Assembly (NCBI GenBank): GCA_947630155.1
Contig: CANRGM010000026.1
Span: 1-14,379, forward strand
Direction: 5' to 3'
Length of the DNA: 14,379 nt
Source: an uncultured Clostridia bacterium
GTDB taxonomy: Bacteria > Bacillota > Clostridia > TANB77 > CAG-508
Part shown: positions 6,765 to 13,687 of the stretch, piece after piece
Numbering within the stretch: the first letter of the stretch is position 1
How the letters are laid out: every line of letters starts with the position of its first letter
The notes under the pieces: generated by a model
The model's input: only the letters and a program-made list of their open reading frames with translations
Database searches by the model: none
Told to the model about the DNA's origin: nothing
Position numbers and translations under genes: made by a program

Positions 6765-8381
6765 TTAATCTTTGTAACAATTACTATCAAATACATTTAA
6801 AATTTTACCATATTTATTTTTATCTATTTTAAATAACCTAAAATTTGCATTCGTATTGATAGTTTTTTCCACTGTGAAATCAATTCCTGTCATTTTTTTC
6901 CATTTTTGTACCCTATCTTCCAGATATCTTAGTATTTTGCTGAAATATCTATCTTTTATATCATCATTCCAGTCAAACTTTGATGCTAAAATTTTAATTG
7001 TTTCTCCTAATCCCACATAACCTAGAGAAATATCTGAATAACCATCTTTTAACAATTTATCTATTCTTTCTCCTTGCTTAAGTCTTGATATTGCACCATT
7101 TTGCCAATGTATAGGACTAACATCAGAAATAGTACCTAATAATGCATAATGTTTGCACATTAAGGCTTCATAGCAAATTTCTAATCGTTCATCTAAAATT
7201 CTCCAAAATTCGTTTTCATCATTTTCTGTTTCAATAGCAATCTGTGGTAAATTTATACTTACTATACCTTGATTAAAATGCCCCTCGTATTTATATTTGT
7301 CAATATCTTTTGTATTTACTGTAATATTGCATTGTTCCGCTATTTTACATAATTCTTGTATTTCCTTATCATCAATATTTTTAAAATTACAAATTAAGAC
7401 TGGTAATACTTTATTATGCTCATTATCTTTATTAACTTTCTCTAAATATTGATTTAATATTTCTGTTACAATCATAACATTTTCTTTATAATATTTATCC
7501 TCATTATCCAACTCCAAAATTAGTGTAACTACAGATTTTTTTTCATATGTAGAAATTAGGCTATTAATCTGATATTCAATTGTTTTTATACCTTCAGAAA
7601 GTTCTTTTTTTAGCATTTTTGTTACAATTTTATCAATTAAATCTTCTTCTATGACTTCACTCAATTCCAACTTTAATTTGTCATAACTTTTCCTGAAATA
7701 CCTTCCCAAATGTTTTACATTGAGATATTGTTTACCATATTGGCTATCAGAAATCGCCATAATTATTTGTGCAAATATCACACAAGCCATTTGAAAAGTT
7801 GCAGGTTGATCTATTTTATTATCATTTATAATTGTTCCGTTATAAAGCATATCTTCAATATTAACCAAACACGAGTTAATTATAGGTTGAAGAAAATATT
7901 CAGTATCATGAAAATGTATTATTCCATTTTCATGTGCTTTGTTGATTTTTTCGGGCAACAAAATTCTTTTTGTTAAATCTTTTGAAACTTCACCAGCAAT
8001 TAAATCTCTTTGTACAGATGCTATAATTGGTGTTTTATTTCCAGAATCAGAATCATTGTTTACATTTTTAATTAAACCTAATATAGATTCATCTGTAGTA
8101 TTCTGCTTCCTTACTAGAGCTCGTGTATATCTATATACTATATATTTCTTAGCTAAATCATATTTTCCCAGTTCCATTAATTTCTGTTCTATTATATCTT
8201 GAATATCTTCAACTAAAATTCTTTTCTTGTTTAGAGACTCAATATAGCTAACAATATAATCGATTTCTTTACTAGTAGCTCTATTACTTTCGCTAACCTC
8301 TTTATTAGCCTTTTCTATTGCCACACAAATTTTTTCGTTATTATATTCAACAGCTCTACCATCTCTTTTTATAACTTTCAA
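6765..8381 (-). CDS. NrdD-like protein lacking catalytic Cys loop and glycyl-radical domain (putative pseudoenzyme)
   Basis: An uninterrupted 538-residue frame related to class III ribonucleotide reductase. Residues 1-95 are an ATP-cone (KRDGRAVEYN...AKKYIVYRYTRALVRK), the nucleotide-sensing regulatory module. Residues 150-240 and 264-290 follow the NrdD barrel, including NSCLVNIEDMLYNG with C171. Residues 368-465 are close to the common Firmicutes NrdD form (FNQGIVSINLP, FWRILDERLE, ISLGYVGLGE). Two things are missing. The loop that should carry the MGCR catalytic cysteine before FNQG is reduced to about a dozen residues without Cys. The protein also stops at NCYKD, just where the canonical YxTNSxHVPV, zinc-finger and glycyl-radical domain should begin. 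It cannot form a glycyl radical itself. It resembles a different NrdD subtype from its intact neighbour, so it is not a recent duplicate. The start is TTG 8381, with GAGGGGG upstream. It follows nrdG after a hairpin. Function unknown; a regulatory or decoy role is inference. Confidence 0.85.
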   Translation of the reverse strand: MKVIKRDGRAVEYNNEKICVAIEKANKEVSESNRATSKEIDYIVSYIESLNKKRILVEDIQDIIEQKLMELGKYDLAKKYIVYRYTRALVRKQNTTDESILGLIKNVNNDSDSGNKTPIIASVQRDLIAGEVSKDLTKRILLPEKINKAHENGIIHFHDTEYFLQPIINSCLVNIEDMLYNGTIINDNKIDQPATFQMACVIFAQIIMAISDSQYGKQYLNVKHLGRYFRKSYDKLKLELSEVIEEDLIDKIVTKMLKKELSEGIKTIEYQINSLISTYEKKSVVTLILELDNEDKYYKENVMIVTEILNQYLEKVNKDNEHNKVLPVLICNFKNIDDKEIQELCKIAEQCNITVNTKDIDKYKYEGHFNQGIVSINLPQIAIETENDENEFWRILDERLEICYEALMCKHYALLGTISDVSPIHWQNGAISRLKQGERIDKLLKDGYSDISLGYVGLGETIKILASKFDWNDDIKDRYFSKILRYLEDRVQKWKKMTGIDFTVEKTINTNANFRLFKIDKNKYGKILNVFDSNCYKD

Positions 8382-8414
8382 ACAATCTTCCCCCTCTTGT
8401 AATTACTAATGAAA

Positions 8415-8460
8415 AATTTTGGGACATGCACCAGAAAAACATGATACATGTTCCAAAATT
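8415..8460 (-). terminator. Hairpin between nrdG and the nrdD paralogue (terminator or attenuator)
   Basis: Arms 8415-8428 and 8447-8460 are complementary over 14 positions except one (A-C on the minus strand, G-U on the plus). On the minus strand they are followed by TTTTTC. It lies 2 nt after the nrdG stop. The arm 8447-8452 can instead pair with 8438-8443 (AACATG/CATGTT, 3-nt loop), so two exclusive folds exist. No promoter fits between it and the TTG at 8381, so the paralogue probably depends on readthrough. Confidence 0.6.
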
Positions 8461-8462
8461 AT

Positions 8463-8966
8463 TTATAAAGCAACCTGTACAATTCTATTTTCACTTATAC
8501 ATTTTTGTACATCCAAAATTCTCTGATTAGAAGATCCTCTGAACTTCAATGTAGGATCTTTTTTTTCTTGAATAAATCTTCCGTCAACTAACACATCAAT
8601 CTCTTTTAGAGCTTGATTTGTAATATCATCATTTCTATTTTTTAGTTCCTCAATTGTATATCCACTATAACACCATACATTGAAATTAGGTCTTACTTTC
8701 TTAACTTCTTTAATAAAATTTACAACCTCTGCAACATTTTCTTTACAAAGTGGCTCTCCACCACTAATAGTAATTCCTTTTAATATTGAATTATCGCAAA
8801 TTTTATCAATTATTTTTTGTTTATCAAATTCTTCTCCATAATCAAAACTTTGTGCCATTTTATTATGACAACCAGGGCAATTATGAGGACATCCGCTTAC
8901 AAAAAGCACAGCTCTCCACCCTAATCCATTTGATATACTTTCATCATAAAATCCTGCCATCTTCAT
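8463..8966 (-). CDS. nrdG: Anaerobic ribonucleoside-triphosphate reductase activating protein (radical SAM)
   Basis: Uses a 4Fe-4S cluster and S-adenosylmethionine to install the glycyl radical on NrdD under anaerobic conditions. The 167-residue protein has the radical-SAM cysteines C26, C30 and C33 in CPHNCPGC (CxxxCxxC). SGGEP follows at 68-72, then VLVDGRF (126-131) and the family motif KFRGSSNQRI (141-150). Length is typical. I chose ATG 8966, with AAGGTA about 8-9 nt upstream. It starts 31 nt after nrdD in the same direction, the usual nrdDG operon. It could in principle also meet the truncated NrdD-like protein downstream, but that protein has no glycine radical site to activate. Confidence 0.96.
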   Translation of the reverse strand: MKMAGFYDESISNGLGWRAVLFVSGCPHNCPGCHNKMAQSFDYGEEFDKQKIIDKICDNSILKGITISGGEPLCKENVAEVVNFIKEVKKVRPNFNVWCYSGYTIEELKNRNDDITNQALKEIDVLVDGRFIQEKKDPTLKFRGSSNQRILDVQKCISENRIVQVAL

Positions 8967-8997
8967 TTCATATTACCTTCTTTCAACCTTTGTGTTA

Positions 8998-11298
8998 TTA
9001 TTGAGCACCTTTAACTCCGCAATCACCATCAATATGAGTAACTCTATCTTTTAATTCACTTAATTTGCCATGATTCCAACGAGAAGTTGTACCAACTAAA
9101 TATCCTGTAATTCTTTGGATTGTATCAATATCTGTACTTCCGCATACTGGGCACCTATCTAGGTTTGCATCTGCATTTTCAAAACCACATGTCATACATC
9201 TAGATCTTGTATGATTTACACTACCATATCCCATATTATATTTGTCCATTAAATCAACTACACCTTCAATAGTTTCTGGATTATGTGTTGCATCTCCATC
9301 TAATTCAATATAGAATATATGTCCTCCTCTTGTTAAATCATGATATGGAGCTTCAATTTTAGCCTTATGTTCAGCTGTACATTTATACCATACTGGTACA
9401 TGGTTACTATTTGTATAATAATCTCTATCTGTAACACCTAAAATAGTTCCATATTGTTTTCTATCTAACTTAGTAAATCTTCCTGCTAGACCTTCTGCTG
9501 GTGTAGCCAAAACACTGAAGTTTAAGTCATACCTATCAGAAAATTCCTTAACAACATCTCTTAATTCTGTTATAATTTCAATACCCAATTTTTGTGAATC
9601 TTCAGATTCTGCATGATGTTTACCAGTTAAAACAGTTAAAGCCTCTGCTAATCCTATAAATCCAATACCTAATGTACCTTGTTTTAAAACTGGTTCTACT
9701 ACATCATTTGGGCCCAATTTTTCACTACCTTCCCACATTCCTGCCATTAATAATGGGAATTGCTTTGCAATAGCTGTACATTGAAATTTATATCTATCAT
9801 ATAGTTGACGAGCTGCAATACCTGCATATTCTTCTAATTTATGCATAAATATCTTTTTAACAGCTTTTTTATATGTAGCTGTCATAAATTCTTCAGAACC
9901 TCTACCTAATTCAAATTTGCATCCTGTTTTTTCTTGTGCTTCATATGCTGATTCTATAGCTAATTTTGGTAAATCTAAAGTTGTAAATGATAAGTTTCCT
10001 CTACCTATAGATGTTTTTTCTCCATGTCTATTTTCAAAAACTCTAGTTCTACAACCCATTGTTGCACATTCATATTTAAATCTTTCAGGATCATTTGCGT
10101 CCCATTTTTCATGTTGATTAAATGTAGCATCTAGATTTATGAAATTAGGGAAAAATCTCTTAGCTGTTACTTCACAAGCTAATTTATATAAATCATAGTT
10201 CTTATCCTCTGGCAAATAGTTAACACCACGTTTTTTCTTCCATATTTGAATTGGGAAAATTGGAGTTTCATTATTACCAACACCCCTTTGTGTAGAAAGA
10301 AGTATTTCTCTTATAATACATCTACCTTCTGGAGAAGTATCTGTTCCATAATTAATAGAACTAAATACAACTTGGTTTCCACCTCTTGAATGAATAGTAT
10401 TCATGTTATGTATAAATGCTTCCATTGATTGATGAACTCTTGAAACTGTATTATTTATTGCAAATTGAATATCTCTTTCTTCACCTTTTAATCCATCTAA
10501 ATCTTTAGTTAAATAATCTTCAACTTGATAATTATAATATTTTGATAAATCTTTTCCTGTAAAATCTTCTAATTTTTTTATTTCTTCCACAAAAGTCATT
10601 TTTACATATGGAGCTAAATAATAATCAAAAGCTGGAATTGCTTGACCACCATGCATTTCATTTTGTACAGTCTCCATAGAAATACATCCTAAGATACTTG
10701 CTGTTTCAATTCTTTTTGCTGGTCTTGAAGAACCATGTCCTGCTTTAAAACCATTTTGTAAAATTTTATCTAATGGATGTTGTAAACATGTTAAAGATTT
10801 TGTTGGATAATAATCTTTATCATGAACATGTATATAACCTTCTTTTACAGCTTTTCTTGACTCTTCTGAAAATAAGAAATCATCAACAAATGGTTTTGTA
10901 GTCTCAGATGCAAATTTCATCATCATTCCTGCAGGTGTATCTGCATTCATGTTAGCATTTTCTCTTGTAATATCATTTGCTTTTGCTCCAATTATGTCTA
11001 AGAAAATTTCCTTAGTTTTAGATTTTCTTGCAACATCTCTATTATATCTATATGTTATATAACTTTGAGCTACTTCTTTTCTAGAAGTTGTCATTAATTT
11101 TTTTTCAATTAAATCTTGAATTTCGTAAACTGTAGCTTGGTTTTTATCTTCTAATTGTTTTTCTACGGTATTTGCCACCTTATTTGCTAATTCTACATCC
11201 ACACCACCTTGAGTTTGTGCCATAGCTAATGTAATAGCTTTAACTATTCTTTCCTTATTAAATTCTACTAATCTTCCATCTCTTTTTATAACTTGCAT
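8998..11298 (-). CDS. nrdD: Anaerobic (class III) ribonucleoside-triphosphate reductase
   Basis: Reduces ribonucleoside triphosphates to dNTPs without oxygen, using a glycyl radical. The 766-residue protein starts with an ATP-cone (1-95) for dATP/ATP control of overall activity. The barrel carries the active-site cysteines C171 (SLTCLQHP) and C416 (MGCRTR). The C-terminal zinc site is C701, C704, C716 and C719, and the glycyl-radical residue is G732 in RITGYLVG. All catalytic elements are present. The start is ATG 11298; AAAGGGATGG lies upstream. The protein ends in a Cys-containing tail, DCGVKGAQ. nrdG follows after 31 nt. A predicted promoter, a 14-bp palindrome and a three-copy 11-bp repeat lie upstream, so transcription is probably controlled at more than one site. 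Confidence 0.97.
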   Translation of the reverse strand: MQVIKRDGRLVEFNKERIVKAITLAMAQTQGGVDVELANKVANTVEKQLEDKNQATVYEIQDLIEKKLMTTSRKEVAQSYITYRYNRDVARKSKTKEIFLDIIGAKANDITRENANMNADTPAGMMMKFASETTKPFVDDFLFSEESRKAVKEGYIHVHDKDYYPTKSLTCLQHPLDKILQNGFKAGHGSSRPAKRIETASILGCISMETVQNEMHGGQAIPAFDYYLAPYVKMTFVEEIKKLEDFTGKDLSKYYNYQVEDYLTKDLDGLKGEERDIQFAINNTVSRVHQSMEAFIHNMNTIHSRGGNQVVFSSINYGTDTSPEGRCIIREILLSTQRGVGNNETPIFPIQIWKKKRGVNYLPEDKNYDLYKLACEVTAKRFFPNFINLDATFNQHEKWDANDPERFKYECATMGCRTRVFENRHGEKTSIGRGNLSFTTLDLPKLAIESAYEAQEKTGCKFELGRGSEEFMTATYKKAVKKIFMHKLEEYAGIAARQLYDRYKFQCTAIAKQFPLLMAGMWEGSEKLGPNDVVEPVLKQGTLGIGFIGLAEALTVLTGKHHAESEDSQKLGIEIITELRDVVKEFSDRYDLNFSVLATPAEGLAGRFTKLDRKQYGTILGVTDRDYYTNSNHVPVWYKCTAEHKAKIEAPYHDLTRGGHIFYIELDGDATHNPETIEGVVDLMDKYNMGYGSVNHTRSRCMTCGFENADANLDRCPVCGSTDIDTIQRITGYLVGTTSRWNHGKLSELKDRVTHIDGDCGVKGAQ

Positions 11299-11358
11299 CT
11301 TACATCCATCCCTTTCTTCATGAGTTTTTATTTTATATTTATTTCATTTGATGAATTG

Positions 11359-11364
11359 ATTATA
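11359..11364 (-). promoter_or_regulatory. Predicted -10 of the nrdD promoter (weak -35)
   Basis: On the minus strand TATAAT occupies 11359-11364, preceded by GTTAATG. The matching -35 position (11382-11387) reads CAAAAA, a poor match, which is common where an activator is needed. Transcription would begin near 11352, giving a 53-nt leader. A second candidate with an extended -10 (TGCTATAAT, hexamer 11530-11535) lies farther upstream. Confidence 0.5.
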
Positions 11365-11386
11365 CATTAACTTTTTTTGTTTTTTT

Positions 11387-11400
11387 GTTGCATTTGCAAC
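11387..11400. promoter_or_regulatory. 14-bp palindrome centred at about -41.5 of nrdD (putative activator site)
   Basis: The sequence GTTGCATTTGCAAC is a perfect 6-bp inverted repeat (GTTGCA/TGCAAC) around two central bases. Its centre is 41.5 bp upstream of the start predicted from the TATAAT at 11359-11364, and it covers the edge of a poor -35. That is the standard class II position for Crp/Fnr-type activators. It is not a textbook FNR (TTGAT-N4-ATCAA) or CRP site, so the binder is unknown. The Crp/Fnr gene at 13688 is a candidate by proximity only. Confidence 0.5.
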
Positions 11401-11472
11401 TAATTATGACTTTTTTATTTACTATATTTTGTAACCCAGATATTTCTAGGAAAATATTTTTTGAATTTTTTT

Positions 11473-11500
11473 ATTACAATTTTGTTACATACTTATTACG
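11473..11500 (+). promoter_or_regulatory. Three ATTACA-like direct repeats with 11-bp period upstream of nrdD (array B)
   Basis: ATTACA (11473), GTTACA (11484) and ATTACG (11495) start exactly 11 bp apart on the plus strand, with 5-bp spacers ATTTT and TACTT. The array lies between the two candidate nrdD promoters, about 175-200 nt before the nrdD ATG. The motif and period are the same as in arrays A and C. The rest of the 434-bp gap between nrdD and the surface-protein gene holds the palindrome, the candidate promoters and the surface-gene terminator; no further gene is seen. Confidence 0.6.
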
Positions 11501-11600
11501 TCTATTTTCCATAAAACCTAGTCAAATAAATTATAGCAAATTAACGTTTTTTTACATATCATAAACCATCTTTCCATTATGACTTACTGTAAAATATAAA

Positions 11601-11634
11601 AGAAGATTGAGTATAAAATAATACTCAATCTTCT
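11601..11634 (-). terminator. Terminator of the wall-anchor-like surface protein gene
   Basis: A perfect 14-bp inverted repeat (11601-11614 and 11621-11634) with a 6-nt loop. On the minus strand it runs into TTTTATATTTT. It is 98 nt beyond the gene's stop, leaving a long AT-rich 3' untranslated stretch. It separates that gene from nrdD. Confidence 0.75.
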
Positions 11635-11676
11635 AGTTAATTATTAACTAATATAATTTGTTTTATATTATGTTAA

Positions 11677-11708
11677 AATTTATATTATACTTTATAATTT
11701 ATATTATA
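11677..11708. repeat. 13-bp AT-only direct repeat in the surface-gene 3' region
   Basis: AATTTATATTATA occurs at 11677-11689 and again at 11696-11708. The whole stretch 11640-11730 is nearly pure A/T, so this may be simple low-complexity sequence. Confidence 0.35.
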
Positions 11709-11732
11709 ATTTATTTTCTATTATATTACAAA

Positions 11733-13328
11733 TTATGCTCTATATTTACGATAACTTACTAATGCAATTCCTGATACAATAACTATACCAGCTACTACAA
11801 CAGCTAATGCACTACCAGCTTGAGGAATAACAGGTGCTTTTTCCCATTCAATCTTAACAGGTGTTACAACAGTTGCATCTGTACCATTTTGTTTTACAGG
11901 TACATCTTTATCATAATCTTCACCTTTCTTTATAACTCTTTGTATTTTATGGATTGTTGTACCATCATCATCATATACTGGTGACCAATCACTTGGTATA
12001 CTATCTTCATCTACAGGTAAATTATATGTTATTGTTACAGTAATACTTCCATCAGGATTTTCTTTCTCTTCTTTAACTTTTCTTCTAAATGTCCATTTGA
12101 TAGATGGTGTTTGAGAATCCTCTCCACCTTCTGCACCTGTTAATAGTACAGTTTCTTTAACCATTCCGTTATCTGTTGTATTGTCATATGTGTCAAATGG
12201 ATAATCTTTTGCTATTACTTTTTTATCATTTACATCTGGATAATACCAACCTTCGCTATTTGGTTTTCCATCTGTTGTTAAATCTACCCCATTTGTAGCC
12301 TTTATTTCTTCATCTGTTTTTGATTTGATTAATGCTGTTGCATCAACATCTTTTCTTGCATCATCATTTTCATAATAAGGTGGATAATATGTTCCTCCTA
12401 TTAACTTTCCTGCTGGTTCAGATTTATATTCTAATGTTGTTTTGAATTCTGTATCAGCTGGATCAGATGGACCTGGATCAGCTGATGGAGATGTTGATGG
12501 AGATGCTGATGGTGATGTTGATGGCTTTGTTGATGGTGATGTTGATGGCTTTGCTGATGGTGTTGGTGTTGGTGTTGGTGCTTTAGTTCTTATTAACATC
12601 CACTGATTAAACCAATTACCATTTGCTGCTAAACGTAATTCATATTCTGAACCTTTATATTGAGATGTACCAGCTATAGTAGCTTTTACTGATATAAATG
12701 GATAGTCATATTGGTCAGTTATATCAGCCCAATGGACATTTGTTTTATACTCTTCTATTTTTTTGTTGTTTGAATCTACATTTTGTGATTCATTAATTTT
12801 ACCATTAACAATAGTATATGTTATTGTTTGACTTGCTACGTTTACACTACCTTTTTTATATAAAGGTAATTCTATTGTATATTTTAAAGTAATATCAGAT
12901 TCTTGAACGTCTTTCAAAGATTTAGTTATGCTTTTAGCTATAAACATTTGATCTGCTCCACCATTAGTCTTAGTATTACCAGATATCATATACTTTAATG
13001 TTGCAGCATCAGAAGCATTTAGTACGTGTGCAGTACTTTGTCCTTCTTTAAGTATTTCTATGGCTTCTTTTTTATTTATCATGTCTTGATTTATTTCTGT
13101 AGGTATTACTGGCCATGCTGGATCTGTAACATCTTTTCCAGTTGAACCGTATACTGCAGACCATTTAAGAACATCCTTTGCATTAAATTTATTGTTAGTT
13201 TTTTCAACATGACTAAACGTTGGACTCGTTGCAGCTTCAACTTGATTTATCATACTAAAAAAAGCTGCCGCAAGCATTAATATTGCGATAAAAATCGCTA
13301 AAAACTTTTGTGATTTTACATTTTTCAT
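11733..13328 (-). CDS. Secreted wall-anchor-like surface protein with Pro/Ser/Thr linker
   Basis: I do not recognise the extracellular domains. The 531-residue protein starts with a clear signal peptide: basic start, hydrophobic 9-26, likely cleavage after VEA at 30-32. A first globular region (about 34-248) follows. Then comes a low-complexity linker (250-292) of PT repeats and PSTSPS/KPSTSPS repeats, and a second globular region (about 295-497). It ends like a sortase substrate: IPQAG (501-505), a hydrophobic helix (506-525) and the basic tail YRKYRA. The Thr of LPxTG is replaced by Ala, so covalent anchoring is uncertain and it may simply stay in the membrane. There is no Cys, as in many exported Gram-positive proteins. 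The start ATG 13328 has AAAGGA upstream and a near-consensus promoter. It is a single-gene unit with its own terminator. Confidence 0.88.
   Translation of the reverse strand: MKNVKSQKFLAIFIAILMLAAAFFSMINQVEAATSPTFSHVEKTNNKFNAKDVLKWSAVYGSTGKDVTDPAWPVIPTEINQDMINKKEAIEILKEGQSTAHVLNASDAATLKYMISGNTKTNGGADQMFIAKSITKSLKDVQESDITLKYTIELPLYKKGSVNVASQTITYTIVNGKINESQNVDSNNKKIEEYKTNVHWADITDQYDYPFISVKATIAGTSQYKGSEYELRLAANGNWFNQWMLIRTKAPTPTPTPSAKPSTSPSTKPSTSPSASPSTSPSADPGPSDPADTEFKTTLEYKSEPAGKLIGGTYYPPYYENDDARKDVDATALIKSKTDEEIKATNGVDLTTDGKPNSEGWYYPDVNDKKVIAKDYPFDTYDNTTDNGMVKETVLLTGAEGGEDSQTPSIKWTFRRKVKEEKENPDGSITVTITYNLPVDEDSIPSDWSPVYDDDGTTIHKIQRVIKKGEDYDKDVPVKQNGTDATVVTPVKIEWEKAPVIPQAGSALAVVVAGIVIVSGIALVSYRKYRA
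12508..12555. repeat. 24-bp tandem repeat encoding the Ser/Pro linker
   Basis: Two consecutive 24-bp units (12508-12531 and 12532-12555) differ by one base and encode the repeated KPSTSPSx segment of the surface protein linker. Shorter degenerate copies continue on both sides, to about 12478 and 12580. Such in-frame repeats can change copy number by slippage and alter linker length. Confidence 0.8.
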
Positions 13329-13372
13329 AATTTCATTTCCTTTCTTTTGTTTATTTGAATTCCTTCATTTTC

Positions 13373-13401
13373 ATTATAAATAATTCGTGTTAATCAGTCA
13401 A
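13373..13401 (-). promoter_or_regulatory. Sigma-A-type promoter of the surface protein gene
   Basis: On the minus strand TTGACT (13396-13401) and TATAAT (13373-13378) are separated by exactly 17 bp, a near-perfect sigma-A-type match. Transcription would start near 13366, leaving a leader of about 38 nt. Array C begins 21 bp upstream of the -35. Confidence 0.88.
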
Positions 13402-13421
13402 GATTTTTTTTATTTTTTTAT

Positions 13422-13449
13422 ATTACATTTTTATTACAAAAACATTACA
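13422..13449 (+). promoter_or_regulatory. Three perfect ATTACA direct repeats with 11-bp period (array C)
   Basis: ATTACA starts at 13422, 13433 and 13444, exactly 11 bp apart, with unrelated spacers TTTTT and AAAAC. A weaker ATTTCT at 13455 would extend the period to a fourth copy. The array is just upstream of the surface-gene promoter and in the 359-bp divergent gap shared with the Crp/Fnr gene. The rest of that gap (13460-13618) is AT-rich with no other feature I can support. Confidence 0.65.
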
Positions 13450-13618
13450 TTAATATTTCTTGTGATATCTTCATTGCTACAATCCACTAACTAGTAAGAA
13501 TCTGTAAATATTTTTTACATTTATTATATTTTTCTAAGCAATTACTTATATACTAATTAAATTATAAAATGTCTGTACAAAACAGTGATAATAAAATCAT
13601 ATTTTAGCTTTCCATTAT

Positions 13619-13649
13619 GCATTTTTTGTTGTAAAAACTCAAAAAATGC
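13619..13649. promoter_or_regulatory. 10-bp inverted repeat over the crp/fnr-family gene promoter
   Basis: GCATTTTTTG (13619-13628) and CAAAAAATGC (13640-13649) are perfect inverted arms around 11 bp. The left arm ends directly before the -35, and the right arm fills most of the -35/-10 spacer. A dimer bound here would block polymerase, so autorepression is plausible but only inferred. Confidence 0.5.
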
Positions 13650-13657
13650 TATATAAT
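13629..13657 (+). promoter_or_regulatory. Promoter of the Crp/Fnr-family regulator
   Basis: TTGTAA (13629-13634) and TATAAT (13652-13657) are separated by 17 bp. Transcription would start near 13664, giving a short leader that carries the strong AGGAGGTGA ribosome site (13670-13678) 9-10 nt before the ATG. Confidence 0.8.
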
Positions 13658-13687
13658 ATAACTGATTACAGGAGGTGAACACATATC

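Noticed and set aside
11436..11460. Imperfect inverted repeat ATATTTCTAGGAAAATAT
   Set aside because: The arms pair only with a bulge and are A/T-rich; it is neither a convincing terminator nor an operator.
11299..11600. NrdR boxes (ACAC-WATATATW-GTGT type) or a riboswitch upstream of nrdD
   Set aside because: No pair of such boxes and no conserved riboswitch core or long leader could be recognised in the stretch.
11640..11732. Possible small gene or RNA in the AT-rich 3' stretch
   Set aside because: It is almost pure A/T with many stops and no ribosome site; it is best read as untranslated sequence.
13501..13560. A fourth ATTACA array near TTTACA (13514) and ATTACT (13541)
   Set aside because: The spacings are not multiples of 11 bp and the matches are weak, so I did not count it.
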